The notes beneath the pieces were generated by a model. The model saw only the letters and a program-made list of their open reading frames with translations, did not search any database and was not told where the DNA came from. From Hydractinia symbiolongicarpus (lineage: Eukaryota; Cnidaria; Hydrozoa; Anthoathecata; Hydractiniidae): a stretch of DNA of 64,000 bases. A program made the position numbers and the translations under genes. Below, piece after piece: positions 9,990-21,477 of this stretch. The stretch spans positions 12,834,001 to 12,898,000 of the forward strand of contig NC_079878.1 of the NCBI RefSeq assembly GCF_029227915.1, written 5' to 3'. How positions within the stretch are numbered: the stretch's first letter is position 1; each line of letters opens with the position of its first letter.

Positions 9990-12072
9990 AAATGGTACAG
10001 TATGGTTTATGAAAAAAGCCATATGGAAAACCCATGTCACACCTATGCAAGCTAGCACTAAACAGAACGAAACAAGATTTAGAAATTTAATTAAATCATC
10101 AAAGCTATACATAAGTGATGCAGTTTTACAGGTTGATAGCAGTGTAATTTTTAATCTCTTACATTCAGATGACTTAAAATGCATTTCCGTAGTACCTTAA
10201 ATTGTAATTGGAAGAGTTTTGTACTCAGTTAGGTCACTCACAGCTTGATATTATATACATTATTTTAAACATTAATAATTCAAAAAAAAAAAAAAATACT
10301 TGGATCATAAACAAATTTAACTTGGATCAATATACCCATAGTTCACCATTGCAAAAAAGTCTTCAGATGATTCTCCAGCTTTCTCTAACCAGCCACTTAC
10401 AAATTTAAACAAACTTCTTTTTGTTTGCTGAATACCGTGATATATACTGAAAGTAAATAAAAGAATAGAATACGTTCTATTCTATAACTGTGTCCCAATA
10501 AATTTTATTTTACTGTTTTCAATGCCAAAGTGGATGTGGCGGATAGTTTAAAAACATAAATATTTTCTTAAAGGGTACAGTGAAAAAAATCATATTTTGA
10601 AAAATTGTTTTTTGGTAAGACAATACATAAATATGTCAAAATAAACCTTTTATAAGAATAGAAAGTAACGAGCGCTACAAAAGATACATGTCTAACTAGA
10701 TAACTTTTTTATCAGGGTTTGTATTAGAATAATATTATTTCACTTAACATAAAAATGTAATCTAATGCTACGTCCAAACGCAGAATCACTAACCCTTTTT
10801 TTAAATGTTTAATGGTAAGTCATACAAAAAGCTATTTAAATGTGCTATAAGTTTAACATGAATGTTCTCGCTCAAACTTTGCATGATGTGATGTTATTAA
10901 TTATAATGACGTCAAATGAAACCGCACCTGTCTGTTTTTTATAAGGAAAAAATTGAATATGCGAAGGCTAGTACATTTTACATACGGAAAAAAATTAAAA
11001 GAAGTTGTTTTTGATTTCTTATGTATTTCTCAGTACGTACCGCAAAAAGCATAAGAAAACCAATTTTTCTTTTTTTGTTTTATACGTATAAAACAAAAAA
11101 AGTTGGTTTTTACTGGAGTTCCTCTTCAACTGAGATAGATATCATCCAAACAAAATGTGGTGAAGCACTGATGACATTAGTGTGGAGAAAATCAATGAAA
11201 TGTTTAATATACACAGCCTTTATTGGCAAGTAGAGTCTCTTTACACAAAATTTAACCCTGAGTTGAAATCCACCTAAATACCTTGAGTTTAAAATCTATC
11301 TAAAATTAATCAAAACAGCACAATAAGGCAATGGTGCCTAAGGGTTCGATTTACATCCTCTACGATTGTATATCATTTTTTCAAATAATTTACAAATCTT
11401 ATGTTAAGCCGTTTTGATTCAACACAATCTTCAGACAGTTGTTTTTAATCTTAAACTGATTGGGAAAAAAAAATCCAATACAAATTTTAATTGAAATGAA
11501 TTCCAAAGCCAATTGTCAATGTCTGTGCTTCATATAATTCCAGCTTAAAGGTTTGAATATTTTAGTTTTTTACAGTCCTGTGTTTGTTCCTAGATGATCT
11601 ACAACAATGTTTTCGCTTTCCATACTCCTGTTTTGATGAATTTGAAGGACAATGGCTTAATTTTATTAGTTTTTAAATTATCTGTGGCGAAGTTTGCACT
11701 CCCTACAATCGGATTTTATGTTATTTTATACAATCTATGGCAATGTTTCAGCTTTTTTGATGTTTAGCTGCTTCTAGTTTAATAGCTTTGTGATAAGAAT
11801 AAAATTTACATAATTTGATTATTAAATTTCTTTAGAAATCAGCAATGTGTGTAAAGCGATTTTGAAACAATTTGAACTAAAAAAACAAACAAATAATAAC
11901 AAAAAATAACGAAAACAAATTAAACAATTATTAAACAAATGTGTAACAATTTGATGACTAAACAATTAAATTTTTTTCAAATTCATAACAAGATTATTAA
12001 AAAAAATGTGAATTGAAACGATTATGTTTGACACGATTGTGGAAAGGGTCCTAACGTTATTATGGGATGATT
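9990..12072. other. AT-rich intergenic sequence downstream of LRRC57
   Basis: No supported gene. There is a perfect short palindrome at about 10465-10486 (AGAATAGAATACGTTCTATT) and several poly-A and poly-T runs. The part next to 12073 would hold the LRRC57 3' UTR, but I see no clear AATAAA close to the stop on that strand. Confidence 0.4.
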
Positions 12073-13835
12073 TTAGCCAATAGGCACTTGTTTTGAACTA
12101 AAAAAAATTACCTCATTATAACCTTCCACCTCTTGCAACTGTTTCATATCAAACATATTTCCTTCAAATGCCAGAACAGCAATTTGAGAATTCTTTAGGA
12201 TGTTCTCAGTCATTGCAGATAGAGGTAAACAATTCTCTTCTATCCTTAATACTTTTAAACGTGGACATTCGCTGATGGATTCATTTAGCTCCTTTAGTCT
12301 GTTTTTATTCAGGTTTAACTCTATGCTTTTTAAACCTTTAATGTCATTTGGTAATGTAGATATAAAGTTCTCCGATAAGTCCACAGCATCAAGGCTTGAC
12401 AATTGACAAAGAGTGATGGGAAATTCTTTGATTTTGTTTTTGTTTAAATTTACAGTTTTTAAATTTCTCAATGATGCTGCATTAGACAAGTTAAATGTTC
12501 GTAACAAGTTTGATGAGAAAATCAAACTTTCTAGCTTGACCAGTTTTGATATATCTGCAGAAGCATCACCTAAAATGTATAAAAACTTTGTTGAAAAAAC
12601 ACATGTCAAAAAGGTCTTACTATATCTCAGTTTTGAAAAATAAAGAAATATGAAGGACTTATTTAATTTTCTGTTGTTGTTTTTTCAATTCTAAGGACCT
12701 AAGTCCTCCTTTATAAGCAGTGACAATTGCTTTACTATTAGCTAAAAATTAAATAAAAAGGTTTGTGGAAAATTAGCAGCAATTTTCAAGCAAAATTTAA
12801 AGGATATTTAAAATATTACTATAAGAGAGAAATGTCAGAAGGCCACTACACTATAATGATGAGAATGCAGTTAAAACAAAAAATGTCCCCACTTTCTTTT
12901 TTTTGAGAGGATTTAAGAATTTTCTAAACGAAGGTTTCAAGCGCTATGTGTCTGTGGTAAGTTTTAAGAATCTTATTTTTTACCCTCTTTTTACATAGAA
13001 TAGTGATATTTACTAGATTATAATATCGAACAAGGTGTTATAAAGCCCTAAAGTTGACAACAAAGTTGTGCTGTGTAGGTTTTGCTGGTAAACTTAGGTA
13101 ATAAATATTTAAATGATATCACTTACTTAATTTATTATTATCAACAGCCAATGACTTGAGATTTACAAATTGACCAAGAGAAGGCAACGTGTGCAAGAAG
13201 TTATCAGATAAATCCAACGTCCGCAATGTCTTCGGCAGCTTAGAAAATTCGGGCGGTAGCTAAAAAAAATGTGACGAACTCTGGTTAGTTTTTGTGTGAC
13301 AGCTAGTTAACATTGAATAGCACGCAAAAGATGAAAATGCATTATTACTAGGCTACATTTTTGGTTTCAATGTAAATCTAGAGTAATAATGCTTTAAAGG
13401 AAAAAAAAATTTAAGAAATCGATTTAAGGAATAGATGCCATTCTGTTGCCAAAAGCATATCAAATAAGCAGGTAAAGATAAAAATGAAGGCAGATTACAT
13501 TATACATAACGTAACTTTTATAATATACTATAACATAACAAAGTCCTGCTTATTCTAAATCACAGGTATAATCAGTCTATAGACATAAATAGAAATGCTA
13601 GGTGTTTATTTAGAGGGGCCTTTTAAAAAAAGGGGTTTTAATCAAAGTAAAACAATAAATAAAAATACCTCCCAACCTCTGATTATGTGTTGGGTGTTTA
13701 AGCCCTGCCAATGGGTAGAACACTGTAAACAAACAACAAAAACATAACAAATACCTCTTTTAGTTTCTTTCCTTTTAATGAACAAACACCTGTTTTCTGT
13801 GCATTTTCAATTTGTGGTGAAATTGAATTGCCCAT
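12073..13835 (-). CDS. LRRC57: Leucine-rich repeat-containing protein 57 (LRRC57), 3 coding exons
   Basis: Coding exons are complement(13755..13835), (13127..13259) and (12073..12569), 711 nt, giving 236 residues against about 239 in the human protein. All introns are GT-AG with matching phase. The protein starts MGNSISPQIENAQKTGV, which matches LRRC57 and gives a Gly-2 N-myristoylation site. About eight leucine-rich repeats follow (LPPEFSKLPKTLRTLDLSDN, LRNLKTVNLNKNKIKEFP, IELNLNKNRLKEL). The LRRC57-type C-terminus has CPRLKVLRIEENCLPLS and QIAVLAFEGNMF. The family is a membrane-associated LRR protein of poorly known function. A polypyrimidine-AG acceptor-like site lies 31 nt upstream of the start. 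Confidence 0.93.
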
Positions 13836-13865
13836 TTTTAAAATTTTTAGTAACAACTTTTTACG

Positions 13866-13880
13866 GCTAAAAAAAAACAC
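13866..13880 (-). promoter_or_regulatory. Acceptor-like site upstream of LRRC57 start
   Basis: On the minus strand a GTGTTTTTTTTTAG run ends at 13867, 31 nt before the LRRC57 ATG. It could be the acceptor of a 5' UTR intron or a spliced-leader trans-splice site. Trans-splicing would fit a hydrozoan but cannot be shown from DNA alone. Confidence 0.4.
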
Positions 13881-14444
13881 CTAATATTTCAATGTTAGAT
13901 TTTTTACAGTTAAACAACTGCTAGAACAGATAATATCAGATGGTTTCAAAACTATTGACAATACAACCTGTATAAACTGTAGGAAACAAATTAGAAAATA
14001 CAGGATATTTTTGTACAATAAAATACAATAAAATGTGTGCACAATTGAACTTGGTTAACTTTTGTAAAAAATAGCCTAAAGAACGAGTGCTTATTAATAA
14101 GAGTCTTATGAGGAAATAAAAATCCTGTGATTGTTTGAATGGTATAATACTTTGTCAGCTTTGTTGGTTATTAGGTAACAGATCTACTAAAAAACCTGAC
14201 TCTAATAAAGAAATATAGTAATTAATATTACAAAATGTGTTATTTTTTTGTCTACTGAAATTATAAATGCAACTGTAATCAACATTATATACATAGCCAT
14301 GGTAAATAATAAAATTACAACCATAATTTTTGAGGTTTTTTTGATGTGGACGGTGCTTTCATGTATGTTCTTCCACTATTGCTAAAAATTCACTTAAATC
14401 AATTTGTTAATTCATTGATTGGTTCAAATGATTCATTTAGATAT
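13881..14444. other. Spacer between MRPL21 and LRRC57
   Basis: About 560 bp of AT-rich sequence between the MRPL21 stop and the LRRC57 5' site, both genes on the minus strand. I see no separate gene and no obvious AATAAA for MRPL21 close to its stop. Confidence 0.5.
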
Positions 14445-15005
14445 TCATAAAACACTATTATCGAAATCAATCTTTTTTATTTTTAGTACTGACAAATCCT
14501 GTCTATGTCCTTTCCATCTTTTGTATCCTTTTCTCCTCTTCTTCTTGAACACATGCTTTTTTTCACCTTTCGTTTTTTCCATGACCATAGCCTCTACATT
14601 CGCCATTTCACGTTTCAACAATGGTTGACCAAATAAAGTAAAGTTTCTTCCTCCTATTGCCAATACCTTTTCTAACTTAATTAAATCCCCACATTCTGCT
14701 GCAATTTTTTGATTTATCATTAACACATCATTGTGAGCAACTTTAAACTGTGAGCCAGCAATGTAAACAACTGCAAACACTTTCTTGTTCTTTAGATCTA
14801 AAGCAGCATCTTTTTGTATTTTATTTATTGTTTCATGCAGTTCTTCATTTCTTTTAGTGTCTATGCTGACTGATGCCAGGGAAGTTGAAAATAATCTTCC
14901 ACTGCACAACAGAGGTTCTTTTTTAAAGCATCCTCTTATATACGTACTTACTATCGTGCTGGGTGATATACTTCTTAGTATTTTTATAGGACCTCTAATT
15001 AGCAT
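14445..15005 (-). CDS. MRPL21: Mitochondrial large ribosomal subunit protein bL21m (MRPL21)
   Basis: One open coding exon of 186 residues. The first 45 or so are basic and hydroxylated without acids and contain RLFSTS, a likely mitochondrial presequence with a cleavage region. From about residue 75 the L21 fold is clear: KVFAVVYIAGSQFKVAHND, then GDLIKLEKVLAIGG, and the basic C-terminal signature KKKRRKGYKRWKGHRQ, which contacts 23S-type rRNA in bacterial L21. The length suits mitochondrial L21. The minus-strand bases directly before the ATG are TTTTTTAG, so the splice or trans-splice acceptor abuts the start codon. An upstream coding exon cannot be excluded, but none was found. Confidence 0.92.
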   Translation of the reverse strand: MLIRGPIKILRSISPSTIVSTYIRGCFKKEPLLCSGRLFSTSLASVSIDTKRNEELHETINKIQKDAALDLKNKKVFAVVYIAGSQFKVAHNDVLMINQKIAAECGDLIKLEKVLAIGGRNFTLFGQPLLKREMANVEAMVMEKTKGEKKHVFKKKRRKGYKRWKGHRQDLSVLKIKKIDFDNSVL

Positions 15006-15790
15006 CTAAAAAACAATAGAACATTTAAAAAAAATAATCACAATGATTTTTTTAAACTTCACAAAATAGACAAAGAAAATATATTTCCTTCTCCCAATAA
15101 TTCAACAGTTTTTTTTACGTAAAAATTCTAAAAGCCTGGTGTGTGGCATTTTTCGTAATTTGACAACAAATTAAGTTTTTGAAATGGATCAATTTGGAGT
15201 TCCAACATTTACTCTGCATAGGAGGATTAAAGGAACTCACAAAAAACTATGGGTGGTCAAACTGCTCTCAGCAAAAAGGAGGAAGAAGTGAACAAATGTT
15301 AATCACTTAACAGCGGTGTCAGAATGGGGATTCCGCCCCTACTGACGTTTTTTTAATAACTCCTTATTGCTATGTTATATGGCTATGAAACTTACTGAGT
15401 TTCAATATTTATCTATCAGACACCTGCATGCCAAATTTTTAAGTCCCATACCTTTCAGAGGCCTTGATATTGGCCATGACCTGAAACTATCCCAAAAAAT
15501 CTCTATGAAATCCTTATAATGGGGAAAATTTAAGAACTCCTGTTAGGATTATCCTCAGAACTTAAAACTTGCAACACAACTTTGTTTTATTACGAAGAAA
15601 CACTTTTCATAACTTGGACACATGATTAATCCGATTTCCCGATTTTGTAAACCGAATTTTTGGCAATTCTTTATTTTATGACGTACTATAAGTGTGCCAA
15701 GTTTGATTCAATTTGAACAATCCTATGAGAAGTTTTTGAGGGGGGGGGGCGGATTCAGCCGCCCTGGTCATAGTAGATTCGAAAAACCCT
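15006..15790. other. Intergenic sequence upstream of MRPL21
   Basis: This holds the presumed MRPL21 promoter next to 15006. No other gene was seen. Near 15738-15766 a poly-G run precedes a perfect hairpin (GGCGGATTCAGCCGCC). Confidence 0.4.
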
Positions 15791-15799
15791 GGACCGAAT

Positions 15800-16599
15800 A
15801 GGGTTAAGTACCCTGAACGCATCCAAAATTATACAAAGGGAAGTACGTCTGTAATGTTTTGTGGCATTGCAACTGAAGACTTGCTGCAACCATATGTAGT
15901 TTACAAAGCCCTTAATATGTGGAATAGTTGGGCAACTGGAGGGCCTCCAGGAACACATTATACCCGATCAAAAAGTGTGTTTCCATGACTGGTTGGTAAA
16001 GTTGTTCTTCCTTGGTGTCAAAGAAAGAAAGGTCCTAAAGTTGTTATAGGAGATAACCTCTCAAGTCATGTTTCTCCTGACATAATAAAACTTTGTGAGG
16101 AAAATAACATTCGCTTGTACCTAATAGTACCCACTTAACACAGCCTTTAGATGTTGCTTTTTATGGTCCCATGAAAAGAAAATTGCGAAAAATCCTGAAA
16201 CATTGGAAAAAGAAGAATCAGAGTTTAACCACTCTTCCAAAGGACTCTTTTCCTATACTTCTCAAGGACTTGATAGAACCGTTGAATTTGGAGAATTTAA
16301 AGTCAAGATTCAAAACTTGTGGCATTTACCCTCTTGACTCAGAACAAGCCCTCAAAAAACTCCCTGGGGGAAAAGAATCATCTGGAGACATACAGTTACA
16401 AGTTTCTGAAGTGGTCCTACAGCGGCTAGAAAAGATGCGAACTCCAATGGAAAGACCAAGGAAGAGAAGAAAGAAAGTAGAAGCAGAACCAGGAAAAAGC
16501 TTAACATCTGCCGATTTTCCAGCATCATCAGAAGAACTTGAGCAAGAAGATGAAAGTGTAGTATGCTATACAAATTTTCTTTTGCCATACAGTAATTAA
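15800..16599 (+). pseudogene. DDE_1 (jerky/pogo-like) transposase fragment
   Basis: The frame around 15817-15985 reads FCGIATEDLLQPYVVYKALN and GGPPGTHYTRSKS, and then is broken. A second stretch carries VVIGDNLSSHVSPDIIKLC, whose GDN and LSSH match the second Asp region of the DDE_1 superfamily, then NIRLY. The open part 16171-16599 (142 codons) contains the block after the third acidic residue (PLDVAFYGPMKRKLRKILKH in a neighbouring frame junction), FKTCGIYPLDSEQAL and a basic tail. Stops and frame changes near 15987 and 16137 mark it as a relic. The 5' half with the DNA-binding domain is absent. Confidence 0.7.
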
Positions 16600-16602
16600 A
16601 TT

Positions 16603-16835
16603 CATATGAAAGTTTTCTAAAATGGTATAAAATTCATATGAGTTTTAAATTAAATTCAGATGAGTTTTAAATTAAATTCGTATGAGTTTTAAATTAAATT
16701 CATATCAGTTTTAAATTAAATTTGTATGAGTTTAAAAAAATTTGTATGTTGTTGTTTTTAAAAAAATTTGTTCAAAATTTTATTAAATTCGCATGAGCTT
16801 TTTAAAAAAATTCGTTTGAGTTTTTATAATTAAAT
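16603..16835. repeat. Minisatellite, about 20-bp AT-rich unit
   Basis: About ten degenerate units of the form AAATTCATATGAGTTTTAAA run directly after the DDE_1 fragment. The ends decay into T-rich sequence. Confidence 0.85.
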
Positions 16836-17039
16836 GTGTATGGGTTTTTTTAGGGTAAGAAAATCAATCTTATATAAATACAGCACAGTCCAGATGTAAG
16901 CGTATGCGTACGCTCAAGTTTCACACCTTTTTCTCGGAGGCGGTACTTGTTTATCTTTTGTTCTTATTAATTATCTTGAGAGTCTTGTAAGTCATTAACT
17001 TGTGCATAATAAACAAAAGATTCTTGATTTATTTAAGAA
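16836..17039. other. Short unique spacer
   Basis: AT-rich, with GTATGCGTACGCTC at about 16901-16914. Nothing recognisable. Confidence 0.4.
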
Positions 17040-17312
17040 CAAAAAGCGGTGATAGAAATGCTTCATTAGATCGCGTTTTAAAAATTTAAAACGAAGAACG
17101 GCGATAGAAAAGCTTCGTTAGAAATGTTTTTTTAGATCGCGTTTTAAAAATTTAAGAACGGAGAACAGCGATAGAAAAGCTTCGTTAGATCGTGTTTTAA
17201 AAATTCAAAAATGAAAAGCGGCAATTGAAATGCTTTTGTAGATTGCGTTTTAAAAACTTAAGAACGAAGAACGGCGATAGAAAAGCTTCGTTAGATCGTG
17301 TTCTAAAAGTTT
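17040..17312. repeat. Satellite array, five copies of a roughly 53-bp unit
   Basis: Units contain GCGATAGAAAAGCTTCGTTA followed by GATCGTGTTTTAAAAATTTA. Copies start near 17044, 17094, 17158, 17212 and 17265; the second carries a 12-bp partial duplication. The last copy runs straight into the left end of the next transposon at the TTAA of its final AAGTTTAAG. Confidence 0.85.
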
Positions 17313-17332
17313 AAGGTAGCGGTATGGTAAAT
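17310..17332 (+). repeat. Left terminal inverted repeat
   Basis: It begins TTTAAGGTAGCGGTATGG and pairs over 23 bp without mismatch with 21478-21500. Confidence 0.9.
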
Positions 17333-17695
17333 AATTAATTTTTTTTACATTTTTTTTTTTTAAGGAACATTTTACTATTAAAACTGCTCTTTCCAATGAA
17401 CTAATTTTTATTCCAAAATGTTTCCTCAAAATTGAAGGATTTAGCGTTACAAAATATTCCACTCCATATGTCTTTGTTCTGGCGATCAAATATTTCTGTG
17501 CACGAAGTGAGTTATGACTCACGTTTACTAAAAATAATGTGACTTCAGCATTGAGAACTTTCTGTTTACGCTATATTTATGCATAAGGTGTGAGACATAA
17601 GCGAGACAAAAAGCACTGGAAAAAAGTTAAATTATATAATATAGCATTTCGTCATTTTTTTTTATTATTATAAGTTTCTTTTTGTTATCGTGAAA

Positions 17696-19904
17696 ATGTC
17701 TTCGAAATCGTCAAATTATCGTAGAAATCCATTCAAAACTTCAAGAAAAAAAAGGAAAAATAAACAACGGAAATTTGATTCAGAGAAACAAAAAGAGCTA
17801 AAGGTATTGGATAAAGGATCTTGGTATGATCAAGATAAATTATTGCGAGAACAAGGGATCCGAGGTAATTTTGAAAAGGAAAAAAAAGCTTCTGCCAGTC
17901 AAAGCAAAATTGGAAGTTATGAATTCAGCTCGTCTGACGAAGAAGAAAAATCAGAAAGTGAAATGGAGGTTATGGATGATGAACAATTTTCCAAGGCCGT
18001 TCATCACTGGATAATATCAATCGAAGCCTTGGAAAATTACTTAAGCGATGTTGCTGTATGTAAGATGTGCCATGATAAATTAGAGGTTCGGGAAGAAAAA
18101 TCTTACAGAGCGGGACTGGGTACGAAGTTCCATTTCATTTGTGTGAACAAACATTGTATTAGTTCAGTCTCGAGTAAGGGATTTTACACAACTGAGAAAT
18201 CTAGTTATACCTATGACATCAACAGACAAAGCGTAATTGGTGCAAGAGTTATTGGAAAAGGTAGGAATGGGTTGGAGAAAATATGTTCTGTTTTGGGTTT
18301 AGCAACACCGTTATCGAAGTCGTGCTTTGCAGAACAAACAAAGTTACTAGAATTGAAGGCTTTTGATACACTTCAGGAAAACCTTTCAAATGCTGCGAAA
18401 TATACTAGAAAAGTAGAACTAGCGGGTGTGGAAGATACAAACGAACCCGTGAACGTCGCTATGTGTTTTGATGGTTCGTGGAAGAAAAGGGGTTGGACAT
18501 CTTTTCAGGGAATTGCTGGCGCAATAGCCGATAGTACAGGGCAAGTCCTAGATGTTGTTTTCAAAAATAGTTATTGCAGACTCTGTAATCAAATGCAAGA
18601 TAAGAAAAGCACTAATGAAATAAGTCAACTGGATTATCTCAATTGGTATTGCAATCATGAACCTGATTGTTTTTTAAACCATGATGGAACCCTCATGTAA
18701 GTTGTTATTTAGTGTGATCAACTTTGTTCCCAAGGATTGTTTTTAAATACTTCTAACTAAATCAATGGGGAAAAAATTTGGAAGTTTGGGCTGTAAATAA
18801 ATGCTGTGTTTTTTTTCTTAGAAAATAGAATCAGACGGAGTCGTCGAGATGTATATGCGGTCATTAGAGAAACACAACATTCGTTATTTACCTTTCATTG
18901 GCGACGGTGATAGTTCCTCATTCAGATCGGTAGAAAGTTTGATGCCATATGGACCTTTGGTGAATATCGAAAAACATGAGTGCGTGAATCATATAACAAA
19001 AAGAATGGGAACTGGATTGAGATCACTTTTAAAAGAATTTAAAGGTGAGAATATTACATGGTCTATGTGTCATGTATGATTTCACCGTGACCCGTGTCTA
19101 ATCAAGTTTTCACAGAGTGGAAAGATTTTATTTATTATTTTAGGCAGAAAACTTTCTGATGGAAAAAGTCTTGGAGGCAGAGGAGGAGGTTTAACAATCG
19201 CCAAGTGTGACGTTATTCAGAATTTTTACGGTAAATCAATCCGCGATAATAAGGGAGATGCAAAAGCGATGTCAGAGGCTGTTTGGGCAATTCTAGAGCA
19301 TTATTCAAGTTCCTCTGATGAACCACGACATCAAAGATGCCCAGTCGGGCCCACATCTTGGTGCAGCTATAACCGTGATTTGTGCTTAGGCACTAATGCT
19401 CATAAACCGTTGAAAAATCCACTGAGACCTGCTGTTCGCGAAACTTTGATTCCACTGTTTACGCGTTTAGCCAATCAGGAGTTTTTAGAAGGTGTAAAAC
19501 AATGCTATACACAGAATCCAAACGAATCCCTCCACCACTTAATTTGGACAATCGTGCCTAAGGAGCAAAACAACTCTCCTGAAGAAATATCGCTTGGAAT
19601 CAGTCTTGGTGTATGCATCTTCAATAGTGGTATAAATTACACCCTAACAAGTTTATTCAAAAAATGTTCCCTGCAGTACACTGAAACCATGTCAAACAAG
19701 TGGAAAGCAATCGATAATGAGCGCATAAAGAATGCTGAGTATAAGAACCAAGAAACTGTAAAACTACGTCGGAAGGAGAAGAAACGTTCGCGTTGTAAGA
19801 AGCAGGATGCATTTCAGCGACAAGAGGGTACTCAATACAAATCAGGGGCTTTTCAGTCAAACTGTTCAACAAGAGGGCGCGGCTCGAAACGAAAAAAGAA
19901 ATAA
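17696..19904 (+). CDS. Mutator-like DDE transposase, 3 exons with one phase problem
   Basis: Likely exons are 17696-18696, about 18824-19044 and 19144-19904. The N-terminus is basic, then acidic (SSSDEEEKSESEME). A Cys cluster (CKMCHDK, CVNKHC) follows, then CFDGSWKKRGWTSFQG with the first catalytic Asp, PFIGDGDSSSF in exon 2 with the second, and HECVNHITKRMG. The C-terminus is Lys/Arg rich. Intron 2 is GT-AG and in phase. Intron 1 is not: the GTAAGT donor after 18696 leaves two bases, while the open frame in exon 2 needs none and reading from the TTCTTAG acceptor gives a stop. This may be a mutation, a different border, or an assembly error. ATG 17696 is preferred over the GTG six bases upstream. 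Confidence 0.75.
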
Positions 19905-20089
19905 TTGCGTTTATGTATTTTATATTTTTCATGTTTGAAAAGTAACCTATTTTTTATATATATTTTTTTATATTTCATACTGTTATTAGGGGAAGTTCTA
20001 AAGAATCGCAGAATTCTGTCATTGAAACTTTGTATGCGTTCTAAAAGAAAAATAGAAATTCTTTTATATAAAACAGTGATACTTCAATT

Positions 20090-20605
20090 TCATAGTTTTA
20101 GCTTCATTTTACTAACCTCTCTAAATTCGCCTACTATATCTCCTGGACAGAGGGATCGAAGATAGGATAGTATCGAGGGTGGAAATGAATACTCGGGATT
20201 TTCCGGTCCTACTTCTTTTCTCTGAAATGAACAATAACATTATTATTATAATCTTTTTAAAGATGATAATAAAAATGTAATCAAATCATTTTTTTTACCA
20301 AGAGGTTTCTAGCCCAATAGCAATAAAAAGAAAATCGAATTTTTCTTGGTGTTTTCGATCTTTTCTTTCTAATTTTTACGGCATCTTTTAGTGCAGAAAT
20401 GAACAGGCTGCCATCGTATCTAGATAAAATAAAAATTGAATTATTTGAAAGAATGTAAACAAGGTGGAAGCTTGTTTATTGAACAAATCAAAACTGCTTA
20501 CCCTGCATCTCTCATGTTTTTTCCAACTTCTTCTTCCAACGAAAAAACATTGCCTGGGTTTCCCTCGCTGTTTTTTTTCTGCAGTGTTTTATTTGCTTTT
20601 GGCAT
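20090..20605 (-). CDS. Candidate small three-exon gene, 91 residues, function unknown
   Basis: Three minus-strand blocks join into one frame: complement(20502..20605), (20380..20419) and (20090..20221), 276 nt in total. Both introns (82 and 158 bp) have GT-AG borders (donors GTAAGC and GTAAAA, acceptors TTTTATCTAG and TTCATTTCAG) and the phases agree. The product starts MPKANKTLQKKNSEGN, is acidic in the middle, and contains FPPSILSYLRSLCPGD near the end, stopping after KMKLKL. I recognise no family. It lies convergent to the transposase inside the inverted ends, where an accessory gene would be. An alternative donor at GAG|GTTAGT (20120) could extend it. The evidence is splice consistency only. 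Confidence 0.4.
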
Positions 20606-21477
20606 TTTTATATTCTTATTGTAACAAATATTTTCACAAAACAAAAATGAAAGTTGAACAGAATCGTATTCTCGATTATTACATTTCCTGTTTTTGAACA
20701 TTTATATTCATATTTTACCCTCAAACCCCCTGACGTGAGAAAAAATATCATCATATTAGAAACAAATGCTTTGAGAATTATTAATTTTGCTTTATTATGA
20801 CGGGGGCATTCTTATGCAAAAAAAATGTTGAATAAGAGTTCCGCAAGTTCACTTTAAATAACTAATGAATAATTAAATATTCTCTTTTCAATTTCTTGTA
20901 AACAATCACAGGACGAAAGAAAAAACTTCGTTAACGAATATCTCTGAATAATTTTTTCGTAAAATTTTCGGTTGCGTACTCTTCTTAAAAGGGATCTGTC
21001 TCAAAAATACATTAGATGACGTCATGAAACTTTCGTTTTCGGCTTCACGAGTGTTTGATCTCTACTCGCGTGTCTCATTTTAATTTTTGGTCAGCGGATT
21101 TGGATGCAAAAGTGATTGAAAGAAAAAGGAAAAAAAATTGAGTGTTATTTTTATGATCTTATAGATGTTTTACGGCATATTTTTAAAACGATTAAAGTTG
21201 AGAAAAAAATGAGACACGCGATTTAAATTCAGACTATGCTGAACATGTGGACATATTTTTTTTTCTGAAAACTTGTATACTTTTGAGACAAATCCCTTCA
21301 CAGTTGGCCACACCCACTTTTTAAGACTTTCGACTATATTTTTTTTCTGTTACAACATTTTAATTTTTTTTTTCATAATATTGTAGAACAAACTTTTGTT
21401 AACAAGTACATATATACTTTTATAATGTTTTTTTAAAAGGAAAGTTGGAAAAAAATGCTTTATACAGAAGAGGTGTA
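20606..21477. other. Noncoding right arm of the Mutator/Kolobok element
   Basis: AT-rich. A block around 21050-21080 (GTGTCTCATTTTAATTTTTG) has an inverted partner around 21205-21220 (AAAATGAGACACGCG), giving a loose hairpin. No coding was seen. Confidence 0.4.

Noticed and set aside
9844-10200. A 118-codon plus-strand frame
   Set aside because: It crosses a noncoding duplication and has no recognisable domain; the ATG is not supported by context.
20436-20697. Two plus-strand open frames
   Set aside because: They are short and hydrophobic by composition and overlap the better supported minus-strand exons of the candidate small gene.
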